Source of the DNA: Euglena gracilis
Lineage: Eukaryota; Euglenida; Euglenophyceae; Euglenales
Reading direction: 5' to 3'
Assembly (NCBI GenBank): GCA_039621445.1
Contig: CP154955.1
Coordinates: forward strand, 14,496,085-14,560,084
DNA: 64,000 bases
The notes beneath the pieces were generated by a model. The model was not told the origin of the DNA. It did no database searches and saw only the letters and a list, made by a program, of their open reading frames with translations. Numbering within the stretch: the first letter of the stretch is position 1; each line of letters opens with the position of its first letter. Position numbers and translations under genes: made by a program. This document shows, in pieces, positions 10,889-21,000 of the stretch.

Positions 10889-11163
10889 GGCAGCCATCTC
10901 CTAAATGGCCCCCCCTGGGGGGGCCATGTAGATGATCCAGGGGGTCAAAATAGTTTTTTTGCATTGATGATGGAATAGGGTTAGGTGCGCGACTTAGGCT
11001 TAGGGTTAGGCCTATCTTATAGACGGGTGTTCGGTGTACAAGTTAGGCCTAACCCTAAGCCTAAGTCGCGCACCTGACCCTACTCCATCATTAACGCAAA
11101 AGATGCCAGGGGGGGGGCCATTTAGAGTGACCAGGGGGGGGGGGCATTTAGAAGACGGCTGCC
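10889..11163. mobile_element. Palindromic element embedded in (ATAC)n
   Basis: Terminal inverted repeats: GGCAGCCATCTCCTAAATGG on the left and GGCAGCCGTCTTCTAAATGC read inward from the right, each followed by C/G runs. A long inner palindrome contains TTAGGCTTAGGGTTAGGC and its complement around a centre near 11025. No ORF of note. Non-autonomous foldback or MITE-like in form; it shares the inner word TAGGGTTAGGT with the element at 58715-59006. Confidence 0.75.
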
Positions 11164-11684
11164 ATACAAACATACATACATACATACATACATGCATGCA
11201 TGCATGCATGCATGCATGCATGCATGCATACATACATACATACATATATACATACATACATACATACATACATACATACATACATACATACATACATACA
11301 TACATACATACATACAGACAGACAGACAGACATACAGACAGACATACAGACAGACATACATACATACATACATACATACATACAGACATACATACATACA
11401 GACATACATACAGATATACATACATACATACATACATACATACATACATACATACATACATACATACATACATACATACATACATACATACATACATACA
11501 TACATACACACGTACATACATATATACATACCTACATACATACATACATACATACATGCATGCAGGCATGCATGCATACATACATACATACATACATACA
11601 TACATACATACATACATACATACATACATACATACATACATACATACATACATACATACATACATACATACATACATACATACA

Positions 11685-11716
<32 letters not shown>

Positions 11717-11957
11717 GACATACATACATACATACATACATACATACATACACACGTACATACATATATACATACCTACATACATACATACATACATACA
11801 TGCATGCATGCATGCATGCATACATACATACATACATACATACATACATACATACATACATACATACATACATACATACATACATACATACATACATACA
11901 TACATGCATACATACATACATACATACATACATACATACATACACATACATGCATAT
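11164..11957. repeat. (CATA)n with CATG and CAGA variants
   Basis: About 790 bases of tetranucleotide array. Variant blocks (GCAT, CAGA) and a longer unit with TACACACGTACATACATATA occur twice (near 11505 and 11750). The repetitive Cys-Met-Tyr-Val and His-Thr-Tyr-Ile reading frames here are artefacts. Confidence 0.95.
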
Positions 11958-12609
11958 ACACTCGTACTCCCTCGAGGAAAACTGACAAGGGAGGAAGGGA
12001 CACCGAGGGCGAAGCACAAAGCAAAGACCTTGTGATATACACACACATACACACATACACACATATCCATGCCCCCCCCCACAGCTACCCCCCCCCTAGT
12101 CGTACGACCGGGTTCCTGCAACCTGTGACCGGGGGGGGGGGGGGTGGTCATAACACCCCCATAACCTGCAACCTGTGACCGGGGGGTGGTCATAGATGAG
12201 GGGGCGGTCGTAGAAGTGTGTGAAAACTGTCCCAAAATGGCAGATTTACCCCCCCCCCCCCAAAATGTCCCATTTTTCAAAAATCCGGCGCTTCGCGTCG
12301 GCAGGGGGGACCTTATTTTGGGGGGGGGGGGTCCATTTCATGGATTTTTGCTCGGACCGGCCAGGGGGGGGACTTATTTTGGGGGGTTAAATTTTTTGCA
12401 ACCTGCAACCTGTGACCGGGGGGGTGGTCATAACACCCCCATGACCTGCAACCTGTGACTGGGGGGTGGTCATAAATGAGGGGTGGTCGTACGACTAGGG
12501 GGGGGGGGGTACGTGTGAATCTTTCTGGACTCCAGGTCCCATCCCTTCCCCGCTTCCCCCTTCACACCCCGTTCCACCCCAGCAGTGCATTGCTGCCTCG
12601 CCGCGCCAG

Positions 12610-12716
12610 GGTTCGCCATCACGGACGTCGTGACCTTCGGCGCCCCGAAGTTCACCGACGCGCGCGGCGCTCAGCAGGCGAAGCGGCTGCCGCTGCTGCG
12701 GGTCGCGGTGGATGGC
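12610..12716 (+). CDS. Lipase copy 1 exon 9: GAPKF exon
   Basis: 107 bases, the same as copy 2. Encodes GFAITDVVTFGAPKFTDARG and ends VAVDG. The motif corresponds to the strand TFGxPRVGN of class 3 lipases. The acceptor is AG|GG; the 3' end borders a nonconventional intron. Confidence 0.8.
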
Positions 12717-13322
12717 GGCCAGGGCCTTGAGCCGCTCTTCCTTATTTGAGGGTTGTGCTGGCACCCCCTCCCCCCAGAGCCGGTTTGGGGGACCTGGTGA
12801 GCAGCTTGCAGCTGCGTAGGCAGCCATCGATCGGCACACCCCAGCTGGCAGGGGTGGGGGGGGGGGCTATTACGGGCAAGACCCATGGTGCCAATGGCCT
12901 TGTAAGGGCAGAAGAAGTCCCTTTCGGTGCTGTGCCCGAACCGTGGCTCGGTTGGGTGCCGGGTTCCCGGCCAGGCTGTATTTTAGTCGGGTGCCGACCC
13001 CACCCCGGGGGGGGGGGGGGCCTGCCTGGGCAGGCACCCCAAGGCACTCCAAATCCGACCCCCCCCCGGGGGGGCACACGGCCAAAAGTGCCTTAGCACA
13101 ACCCCGGCGCTGAAGGCGCCAGGGAGCCAAAAATGGCCTATTTTCAAAGGAATGTGCCTGGGCACAGGCCAAAATCCGACCCCCCCCGGGGGGGGGGGGT
13201 AGTGCCTGCCTGGGCAGGCACTCATAGGCACTCCGGACCCCCCTCCCCCCCCCCCGGGTTGGTAAAAAACAGCCTGTTCCGGGCCCATCAATGGGTACGG
13301 TCTGTGGGCGGGGCCCTGTGGG
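12717..13322 (+). other. Nonconventional intron before the Asp exon, copy 1
   Basis: No GT-AG pair fits. CAGGGCC (12720-12726) pairs with GGCCCTG (ending 13318), 7 perfect pairs. CAG is at +4 and CTG is followed by 4 bases. The joined frame reads VAVDG|DPIPLLPP, matching DPVPPLP in copy 2. A family A element (12972-13276) is nested inside. Confidence 0.75.
12972..13276. mobile_element. Family A inverted-repeat element
   Basis: Begins CAGGCTGTATTTTAG and ends with the complement of CAGGCTGTTTTTTAC, flanked by TTCCCGGC and TTCCGGGC, 7 of 8 matching. Inside: C/G-run stems, GCCTGCCTGGGCAGGC words and the hairpin word GGCGCTGAAGGCGCC. 305 bp, no ORF. The same family occurs at 14456-14765 and 60928-61229. 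Confidence 0.8.
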
Positions 13323-13376
13323 GACCCCATCCCCCTGTTGCCGCCCGGCAACACGTATCGGCAGGCTGGCCCAGAG
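13323..13376 (+). CDS. Lipase copy 1 exon 10: catalytic-Asp exon
   Basis: 54 bases, equal to copy 2. Encodes DPIPLLPPGNTYRQAGPE. The Asp of DPxPxLP aligns with the triad Asp of the family (DxVPxLPP in fungal lipases). GT donor follows GAG. Confidence 0.8.
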
Positions 13377-13879
13377 GTGTGCCCACCCGAGCTCCTCGCC
13401 CCAGTGCCGGGTGTTGACCATGTGGGTGGGCACCAGACCGTGTCCATGTTTTCCGCCTTTCACAGTTTTGGCACTCTGCTTGCGTGAAACGTTGTCGAAG
13501 TCATCAAAGTGGGTGGGCAGGTCCCGGCTCAGTCTGTCAGGTGCCCGCCAACCTTGGTGCTTCAGCTCTGGAAGATTGTCATTGCTGAGGTGGACCCCCT
13601 TGGTGGTTTTATCAGAAGACAGCTGATTCTTTGACAGGAAGCTTTGGGCAAAATCAATTCAAACGTCCGGGGGAAAAAAATGTGAATCATTCCAAGTCAC
13701 CTTGTGAGTTCATCCGGCTATACCAATAAGGCTTTTATTGGCTTTTTTTTGGCTGGTGGTTTGTCAGAGGGGGTAAAGGTTAGTTGATGATGCAAGCAAC
13801 ACACAGACATCTGCACACAGAATTTGTGGAGCCGATGTTGAATCTCATTGACACCCAAATTTTTGTATTTTTTTGTCAG

Positions 13880-13941
13880 GTCGTCCTGAACAACAACACG
13901 GCAGGTTTCCAATATCTCTCCGCAGCCCAGGCCACCTTTCC
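13880..13941 (+). CDS. Lipase copy 1 exon 11
   Basis: 62 bases, equal to copy 2. Encodes VVLNNNTAGFQYLSAAQATF. Joined to the Asp exon it reads GPEVVLNNN, the usual GPEx strand. The 3' border is TTTCC|TGCCAGG, nonconventional. Confidence 0.75.
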
Positions 13942-15464
13942 TGCCAGGCGCCAAGGTATTTCTCACAAAACTTTTAAAAAAAGTCTCAGATACATGGTTT
14001 TGTGAAGCACATCATGTGTCGTGCTTTCTGCTAATTTCTGTACTCTTTCCAACCAACCATTGCAAACCATTGCACAACACAGCAGAAGAATTTTCAGATT
14101 TTACAGATCGCGAGGGGGGATTCCTTGAAGGTACAGGAAGGTGACCGGGGGGGTCCTGGCCGCTCCCCCCCCCCCCGGGGGGTCAGGCTGAGTGGGTAGG
14201 TAGCCTGCCAGAGGCAGGGTTTTCCCCTTTTTTTGTGCGCGAAGCGCCGAAATTTTTTTGGACCCCAAAATTGACCCCCCCCCCAAAAGTGGTCCCCCCA
14301 GGGGGTGGGTCCGGACCCTCCTCCACCGCCCCCCAGTCTTAAAAATGCTCTGCTATGTAGAGAAAGCTTCCATGAAAACACATCAGCCAGTATTGGACCC
14401 ACAGGATCGATGGTCGATGGCTCCCACTGTTCGTGCTCTGGGGCTGATTTCTGATCAGGCTTGTGCTTAGTCGGGTGCCAACCCCACGGGGGGGGGGGGG
14501 GTGCTAGGGGCAGGCACCCCATAGCACCCGATCCGACCCCCCCGGGGGGGGGGGGTAGGGTTTTGGGGGGTGCCTGCCCCTAGCAGGCACCCCCCTCCTA
14601 CCCCGGCGCCGAAGGCGCCGGGGGCCCGGAAAAGGCCATTTTCAATGAAAATTTTCTGGGTCCGGCCCGGACCCCTATCCCCCCGGGGAGGGGGGTGCCT
14701 GCTAGGGGCAGGCACCCTATACCACCCACCCCCCCTCCCCCCCCCGGTCGGTAAACAAAAGCATGTTTCTGATGCCCCATAACCAAAAGTAGTTCATCAT
14801 TCACCCTTAAGACGCTCACAACCTCGATGTATCGACTCCTTGGGATTGCCGATGCTTGATTTGAAAATGTACACAGCCGGAAGGTTAATTTTGGGACAGA
14901 AAGGAGATTTAAGATATTTATTTTTTAAACAAAATAGCCCTCCCTAAAATTGCCAGAATAGGACAAAAACTCCCAGATGAGTAAAAGTGATCGAACGATG
15001 GGTAAAATTGCCCAAAAACTGTCCAAATTTAGTTACAGGTGGCCCAAAATCAACAAAAATGGTCAGAAATGTGCACAGTCCCGATCGGGGGCGGGGGTGC
15101 ACGTTTGTGTTACCGTAATAAGTACCCTTACCGTAATAAGTAACCTTAATAAGTACCTGGAGGGCCGAAAATTAATTCTTAAAAAAAAGTGCGCTGTGAG
15201 TTTATTGGGGAGTAAATGTTTCAAAATCCTTTAAGACCACCTTTTTGCATTATGCAACATAATTCATGCGAGACGCTGCCCACACCCACACCCACCCACC
15301 CACCCAATTATTTGTTCCTGCCGCTGTCAATATCACGCCGCTGCAAAACCCGCCCCAGTGATATTCGAATGGGTTTTTCCCCCCGAACAATCCGCTCCCC
15401 TCCCCCGCACAGAGCCGACGGTTCCGAGCGACCGCGCCCGGCCCCAGGGCAACCTCCTGGGGTT
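13942..15464 (+). other. Nonconventional intron before the His exon, copy 1
   Basis: CCAGG at 13944-13948 pairs with CCTGG at 15456-15460; CAG is at +4 and CTG is followed by 5 bases. The join gives FPLLRRHRMLGYL in frame. The canonical GT at 13959 leads to no in-frame partner exon. It contains the family A copy 14456-14765. Confidence 0.65.
14456..14765. mobile_element. Family A element with perfect 8-base duplication
   Basis: Begins CAGGCTTGTGCTTAGTCGGG and ends with the complement of CATGCTTTTGTTTACC. Flanked on both sides by TTTCTGAT (14448-14455 and 14766-14773). Contains the hairpin GGCGCCGAAGGCGCC at about 14604 and TAGGGGCAGGCACCC words. 310 bp; very similar to 60928-61229. Confidence 0.85.
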
Positions 15465-15633
15465 GCTGCTGCGGCGCCACCGTATGCTGGGGTACCTCGC
15501 CGAGGTGTACGCCCGCCAGCCCGTGGCTGATCCGGCCATGGGTTCATGTGACTGGTGCTTGAGAGTGGGTGGACGGGTTTGGGCCACTGGACCCCTGCGC
15601 CACAGGTGTGCCCAACCCGCTGGAGCAACCTAA
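15465..15633 (+). CDS. Lipase copy 1 exon 12: catalytic-His exon
   Basis: Encodes LLRRHRMLGYLAEVYARQPV then ADPAMG, parallel to copies 0 and 2. After this point the sequence departs from the other copies and runs to TAA at 15631-15633. The true C-terminus may be lost or lie on an unrecognised last exon. Confidence 0.6.
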
Positions 15634-16284
15634 TGTTTTTTTTTGGCCCATTCCGGGTGGTATTGGGTTTGGTGAGTGGGTGGATGTTGGTGGGTGGTTC
15701 AAACAAAGTTGTGTGTGTGCGTTGCCTGGAAACCCCCCCAAAAAAACGAAAACGTGCCCCTCCCCCTCTCCGGGGTTAGGGGGGGGGGTCTGGAAATGAC
15801 CCAAAATGCATGGGTTTCAGGCCAAAACCAGGGGGCCGGGGGGGGGGGGGGTCGAAAACGCCCATTTTTTGCTCGAAAACATTTCTACGTGAATCTATGA
15901 GCCCAGCTCTAGGGGCCGCCCTCCAACTCCTCCAGCAACAAGAAGACCCGCAGCAAACTCCATAGCTGTCATGACCATCGGTGAATTCGGTTTCGAGAGG
16001 GCGGGAGGTAATAGTCGATGCGCATCGCGTATCCCTGACGCCTGAGAGGCGATGGCATGGGATGCCTCCCCACCCTCCTCATACCGTTTGTTTCGTTATC
16101 CTCCCACCACCAAGTCCTGTGCGTCAACATGAACAGGCTTTTGTGCTGAGTTCATGCTGGCACACATGTTTGCCTTTGGCAAGCATCCCACCCGAGTTGC
16201 TCCCACGTTGTTGTGTTCGTTCTCTTTGACGTGTTTCAGCGCTCTGCTGGGACAATCTGGAAATTATCACAATCATTGCAGTTG

Positions 16285-16395
16285 TTTTGGATGATAAATG
16301 ATAATGATAATAAATAATAATGATGATGATAATAATAATAATAATAATGATAATAATGATAATGATAATAAATGATAATGATAAATGATAAATAT
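16285..16395. repeat. (ATAATG/AAT)n microsatellite
   Basis: Imperfect GAT/AAT trinucleotide array. Confidence 0.9.
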
Positions 16396-16699
16396 GAGTC
16401 CAACACAGAACACTGCAGCTTTGAGGGACAGGACAGGGGATTTGTTTTATCATTAAACACCGCCCTTAAGAACCGCAATAGAGGCTCCAACTGGACTCCA
16501 ACTGGATCAAACAATTAAGAAACAGTCGAAAAACACACTTTTTTTAATCGAAGTGGACCTGTTTTTGCCAAAGCATAGTCATTTTTTCGGTTATTTTATT
16601 GAATGTGTTGAGATGGGGTATCGCATCGGTAAGGACCGACCGCCTGGCGCAGAAACATCCACATTGTGTCCGCAGCATATGCCCTGCACGCTTCCTCCG

Positions 16700-16855
16700 G
16701 GGACAAGGGGTGTGCACCAGAAATTGACTCGACCCGGACCGCCTGGCCGAACGAATGTCCCGACGGTTTTGAGCCGGTTTGGGAGGGGTGCCTGGCCAGG
16801 GAGGCCCTCGGTGGGTGGGTTGACGCCCGGGAATGCCCCCTCTTCCAGGGTCTGC
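16700..16855 (+). CDS. Orphan Cys-rich candidate exon
   Basis: The frame reads NECPDGFEPVWEGCLAREAL and continues with DARECPLFQG. The start of the motif, CPxGFxxVxxxC, resembles CPxGYREVxKExC in the second Cys module of lipase copies 1 and 2. It lies between the two genes and was not placed in either. It could be a relic of another family member or an exon of an unrecognised gene. Borders are uncertain. Confidence 0.35.
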
Positions 16856-17989
16856 AGTTGAGCCTGGGGCAGATTGCTTTTTCTTAACAATATGTCTGCC
16901 GAGGAGGAAAGTTCATGTGCAGACCAGTCTAAACCCCCAAAATTACGTGGAGAGATTGAGGTTTTGGAGAATTGGTGAAAGGAATGAACAAAATCCTCAA
17001 TTTTGACAGTTATGGGGGCTTCGGCGCCGCTCGTCTACCTGAACTCAAACAAGAAGTACAAAATACAAGAAACAAGATTGCGAGAATTTTTTTGGATACA
17101 TCTCAATCTGAAAAAAAAAATAAAAAATTAATTAAAAGCCTCGTCCCCCCCCCGCAAATAAAAAACCCCCAATTAAAAGCCCCCCCCCCCAGTTCCTGCC
17201 AAAAGCCAAAAAACCACCCCCCCCCCCCCCCCCGCAGTGGACCGGTCCAACATACACACAAGGGCATTTCAGGAGGAAAAATTGACATCCAGCATCCTTG
17301 GACCGTCCACCCAAAACATCGTAAGCCTTTTCGACTTTTTGGGGCTTTTTATTTTCAGCTCCGTTTGATCCCTGTATCGGCCACATTTTGGCCGAGACAA
17401 AGCAGGGGTCCCAAATAGAAACCCCCCCCCGGATTTTCTGCAATGTGACCAAATATTAGCCCAGGGTGGGGGGGGGAATTTTTGTTTGGATTGTGAGCCA
17501 AAGGGGACTCCCCCCCTTGGGAGGTGGAGCCAGCAGCTTTTTCCCAGCCCTAAGCCCAAGACGCTGTCTAATCAATTTTAATTCCCAGCCGCCCAAACCG
17601 ATGGATGTTCGCACCGTTCTTTTATTCCCCCGACGGTGTCAACCAGAACCAAATCAGTCGGCCGAAGTCCGGCAGAAGCGGGTGAAGAATGTGTTGTCCC
17701 CCTCAGATGTGTATTGGATTCTCAAGAGAGGGGCGGACACCCCCAGCGGGACGGTAACACCCTGGGGGGCCGAATGAGCCCACTGACAGACAGGATGGGA
17801 CCCAGTTTTTTCCGGAGGTTCGCACCCGGGTGGGGCATTTTGGCCGGTAGGGGCCCTCCCCTGTTCCCAACAGGCAAGGAGCCTGTTGGGACCCTCCGCA
17901 CGGAAGTCCCGCAGCGCGGCGGACTTTGAAATGAGACAACGGTGTCGCGTTGCCTGTGCTCAGCCGGGCCCTCCGGGGCCGCCCCGCCC

Positions 17990-18073
17990 ATGGCCGCCCC
18001 ATCCCTCCTCCTGCCTTTCCTCCCCCTCCTCCTCGTTGTCGTCCTCTCTCCGCATCGCACGGCAGCCATCTGG
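17990..18073 (+). CDS. Lipase copy 2 exon 1: signal peptide
   Basis: ATG at 17990; the leader MAAPSLLLPFLPLLLVVVL is followed by SPHRTAAIW with an Ala-Ala cleavage region. Reading on gives a stop at 18089-18091. Copy 1 continues here without interruption into the Cys motif, so the exon should end after TGG at 18073. Confidence 0.75.
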
Positions 18074-21000
18074 CTCTGGATTCTTTTTTGAGGAAACTCT
18101 CCCCCTCCCCCTGGTGGAGAGTGCTACGGGCAGGGAGTGGTTTAGGTTCAGCCCCGCCGGGGGGGGGGGGTCTGGGGGATTTCCGGTGGATATATACACA
18201 TACACATCCATATCCATATCCATGTCTATATCCATCTCCATATGTATCTCCATCTCCATATGCACATGCATCCGTCATCGTGTGCATGTGTTTGGTCCTT
18301 TTTTCAAAAAAATAAATATTTGAACCGCACTTGTTCATATTTATTAATTTGTACATCGTGACTGCATTCATCTGGCGGACGTCCCCAACGGCCATTGTCT
18401 AGGCTGGTGGACACAGGCTGGGGCCTGCGGACGGACCCCCTGGAGGGGTGGGAGTTCCTACGGGCAGGAACACCGCTTTTCAAAAAGAAGTCTGGCCCAG
18501 ATGTCCGAAACTGCTCCACGAGACGACCCGGACGGCTGCTACTGGGCCGGCTGTTACCCAGGCGCCCAGGGGACTGTATCAGGCTTCATTTAAAGGAATT
18601 GCAATCCCCCACGGGTGCTGGCAGGGGGGGGGGGGTATTTTCGGGGATTTTAAGATTTTGGGATGGGTAGTGCTGTAGCACACCCCCAAAAGAAAATTTT
18701 CTTGTCCCGCTGCTTCCCCAAGGGGGGTCACACTCACTTTCGACCAAGCCCACCCCGCACCATAGGGTCCAGGCTTCTTTTTACCAACACCGGGGGGCAG
18801 GGGGGTGCCTTGTGCTGTGGGGTGCCTGCCAGAGCAGGAACACCCTCAGGGAGGAGGGGGGTTGGTTTTGCACCCCTGTGTCTGCTGTGCAAGCAAATGC
18901 CGGCAGATGCCCATCTTTTCTCTTGAAGTCATGGGGGGGGCAGCGTCAGGTCCCTCATGGATTAGGGACATAGCACACCCCCGGTGAGGTAAATGCACCA
19001 GGCAGGTGGTGGTGATGCATTGTTCGGCCAGGGGGGGGGGGCAACTTTGTTCCAGTGGTGGATGACACTCTCCATCACCCATTTTGATCACCGGTTAACA
19101 CGTGATGCTCGAGGGACTCAGAGAGGGCCAATTTTCTGAGTTGCTCCCATTCAAAACACCCTCCTTGGTGGGAAGGGGGCATTTGGTGTTGGTAGTCCCC
19201 AGTGAACCTCCCTCTCCCACCGAACTTTGACTGATACCCCCCCCCCAAAGAGAAACAATGATGAAGTTATACGAGGAAAAATTCACCAACAGTCATGCAG
19301 TGTGATGTGTCCATCGTGTGACCTCCAAAGGTTTTGCTGAAGAAAATGTAAAATGCCTTGTTTGATCCCCCGTTTTGGGACATATTAACCTCGATTTATG
19401 ACCCCCACTCTTGGGGTCAACCACCAAACAAAGTCTTATTGCAGAGTTATAAGCCCCCCACCACCTGATTTTCAGGTCAAAATTTTTCTTTCAGTGCCGA
19501 AGGATTCTTACCTTGCGCGGTGCCATGGTGGGTGGGGGGGAGGTGACCCCTCCACCTCACGGGTGGTGGGGTGGGGGGGGGGGGGGTTGGTTGACTAACC
19601 CCACCAACCTTTCCATACAGCCCGGGGTGGGGGGTTTATTGTTCTCAGAAGTATTTTGGGTGTGGTTTTAACCACCTTAAAATCCTAAGGTCGCAAATAT
19701 TGATTCCCTGTCACCGGCTGCCCCAAGGGGTACAGGGAGGTGGCAAAGGAGAGGTGCTTTTTCTTGGGGCCCAACTCCGAGCACTGTTGCCCGGCAGGTG
19801 TGGTCATCCCAGCTGCATCCCATGACAGGACAAAATCAATGCCCCCCACCAAAAAAACATTTGCAACGAGGCGCAATATCCTGGTAGTTTTTTTATATTT
19901 CGGCGGAGGTTCCATATACCAGGGGGGGCTTTATGGTTGGTTAATTGTGTTTATCCGGTTTATTATTGTTGTGTATTCGACTGTATTGGATAGGATTTTT
20001 ATGATGGATTTTTGTGGGCAGTCTTGCACCATTGCCCACCCCCCCCCCCCCCGGGGTGGGTTGTGGTGAAACGACCCTGGGTCGCATTGCGCCATTTGGA
20101 CCCTGTGCAATTTTCCCTTTGATTACCCAGCCACCTTGGGGGGGTTTAGGTTAGGTTAGGAGGAGGGTTGGGGTGGGGACACACTGAAACAGAGCCACCC
20201 CCCGGGTCCCAAAAAAACCTCTGGCTGCAACCTCCGCCCCCCCCCCTTCGTCCAGTGACGTGCCCAGCCCCGACCCCGCCCACGGGCTGGGAGGTCGGGG
20301 CAGACTGCCAGCGTTTCTACAACAAGGACGCGGACACGTGCCCCGTGCAGTGCGGGTCGGGACTGGCCGGGGACCCGTCTGCCCGCTGTACCGCACGCGG
20401 GGTGTGGGAGTTCAAGGGAGCCTGCCCGGCCGGTGTGTGTCATGCTGATGGCGTGGTGTGTTGCGATGCGGTGCGGTGCCGTGCCGTGCGGTGCGGTGCG
20501 GTGCGGTGCGGTGTGGTGTGGTGTGGTGTGGTGTGGTGTGGTGTGGTGTGGTGTGGTGTGGTGTGGTGTGGTGTGGTGTGGTGTGGTGTGGTGTGCTGCG
20601 GTGTTTTTTTTGGCGAAGGCCAAACATTCGGCTATCATTGGTGTGACCCCGTATTGGGGGGGGGCAACCCCCCCCCAGGTCAACCAACCACCCAACAGCC
20701 CACCAGAATGGAATGAACCCCTTCAAAATATATTTTTCAGCCCTGCTTTTGACCAACTGGATTGACCTTAGGTGCACCGCACCCAAGGTCAATGGTCCAG
20801 AGGATCCACCTACGCCCACCCACTCTCGAAAAAACAACCGGCCAAGTTCTCATTCACAGGATTTCCGTCACAGAAGTTGATTCGGGGGGATGCCCCGATT
20901 ATCTGAACGTCTTGCGACATTCCGGGAAGGGGGTTATATCCTTGGGAAAAACTAATGCTTCTTATGTTTCGCTTAAGACATAAAAAAATTGAATTCCCTC

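Larger units (their letters stand above)
3156..15633 (+). pseudogene. Class 3 lipase copy 1, probably damaged paralogue of copy 2
   Basis: The exons follow copy 2 in order and mostly in length: signal peptide plus first Cys module 3156-3296, second Cys module 3541-3622, CCP start 3936-3959, lipase N-terminus 4809-4891, 5219-5345, beta-strand exon about 5496-5571, 8244-8349, GHSLGG exon 9126-9208, GAPKF exon 12610-12716, Asp exon 13323-13376, 13880-13941, His exon 15465-15633. Signs of decay: the GHSLGG exon is 83 bases against 84 in copy 2, with four Cs where copy 2 has five, so the frame breaks after AVAP. The CCP exon is recognisable for only about eight residues. Exon 5219-5345 lacks the GT donor of copy 2. 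The C-terminus does not match copies 0 and 2 beyond PVADPAMG. A sequencing error in the C run could explain the deletion alone, but not the other marks. If intact it would be a secreted or lumenal ester hydrolase. Confidence 0.6.
15634..17989. other. Spacer between lipase copies 1 and 2
   Basis: Holds a repeat module at 15795-15890 shared with 6428-6500, an (AAT/GAT)n tract at 16285-16395, one Cys-rich candidate exon near 16700-16855, and C-run/AAAA-rich sequence with no clear coding from 16900 to 17940. The CTCAG at 17960-17964 could be a trans-splice acceptor for copy 2 (inference). Confidence 0.45.

Noticed and set aside
10980-11100. Telomere or subtelomere, from TTAGGG-like words
   Set aside because: Only single inverted words within a palindromic element; genes lie on both sides.
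11012-12280. Very long reading frames of Cys-Met-Tyr-Val or His-Thr-Tyr-Ile repeats on both strands
   Set aside because: Produced by the (CATA)n array, which is open in all frames; no non-repeat core.
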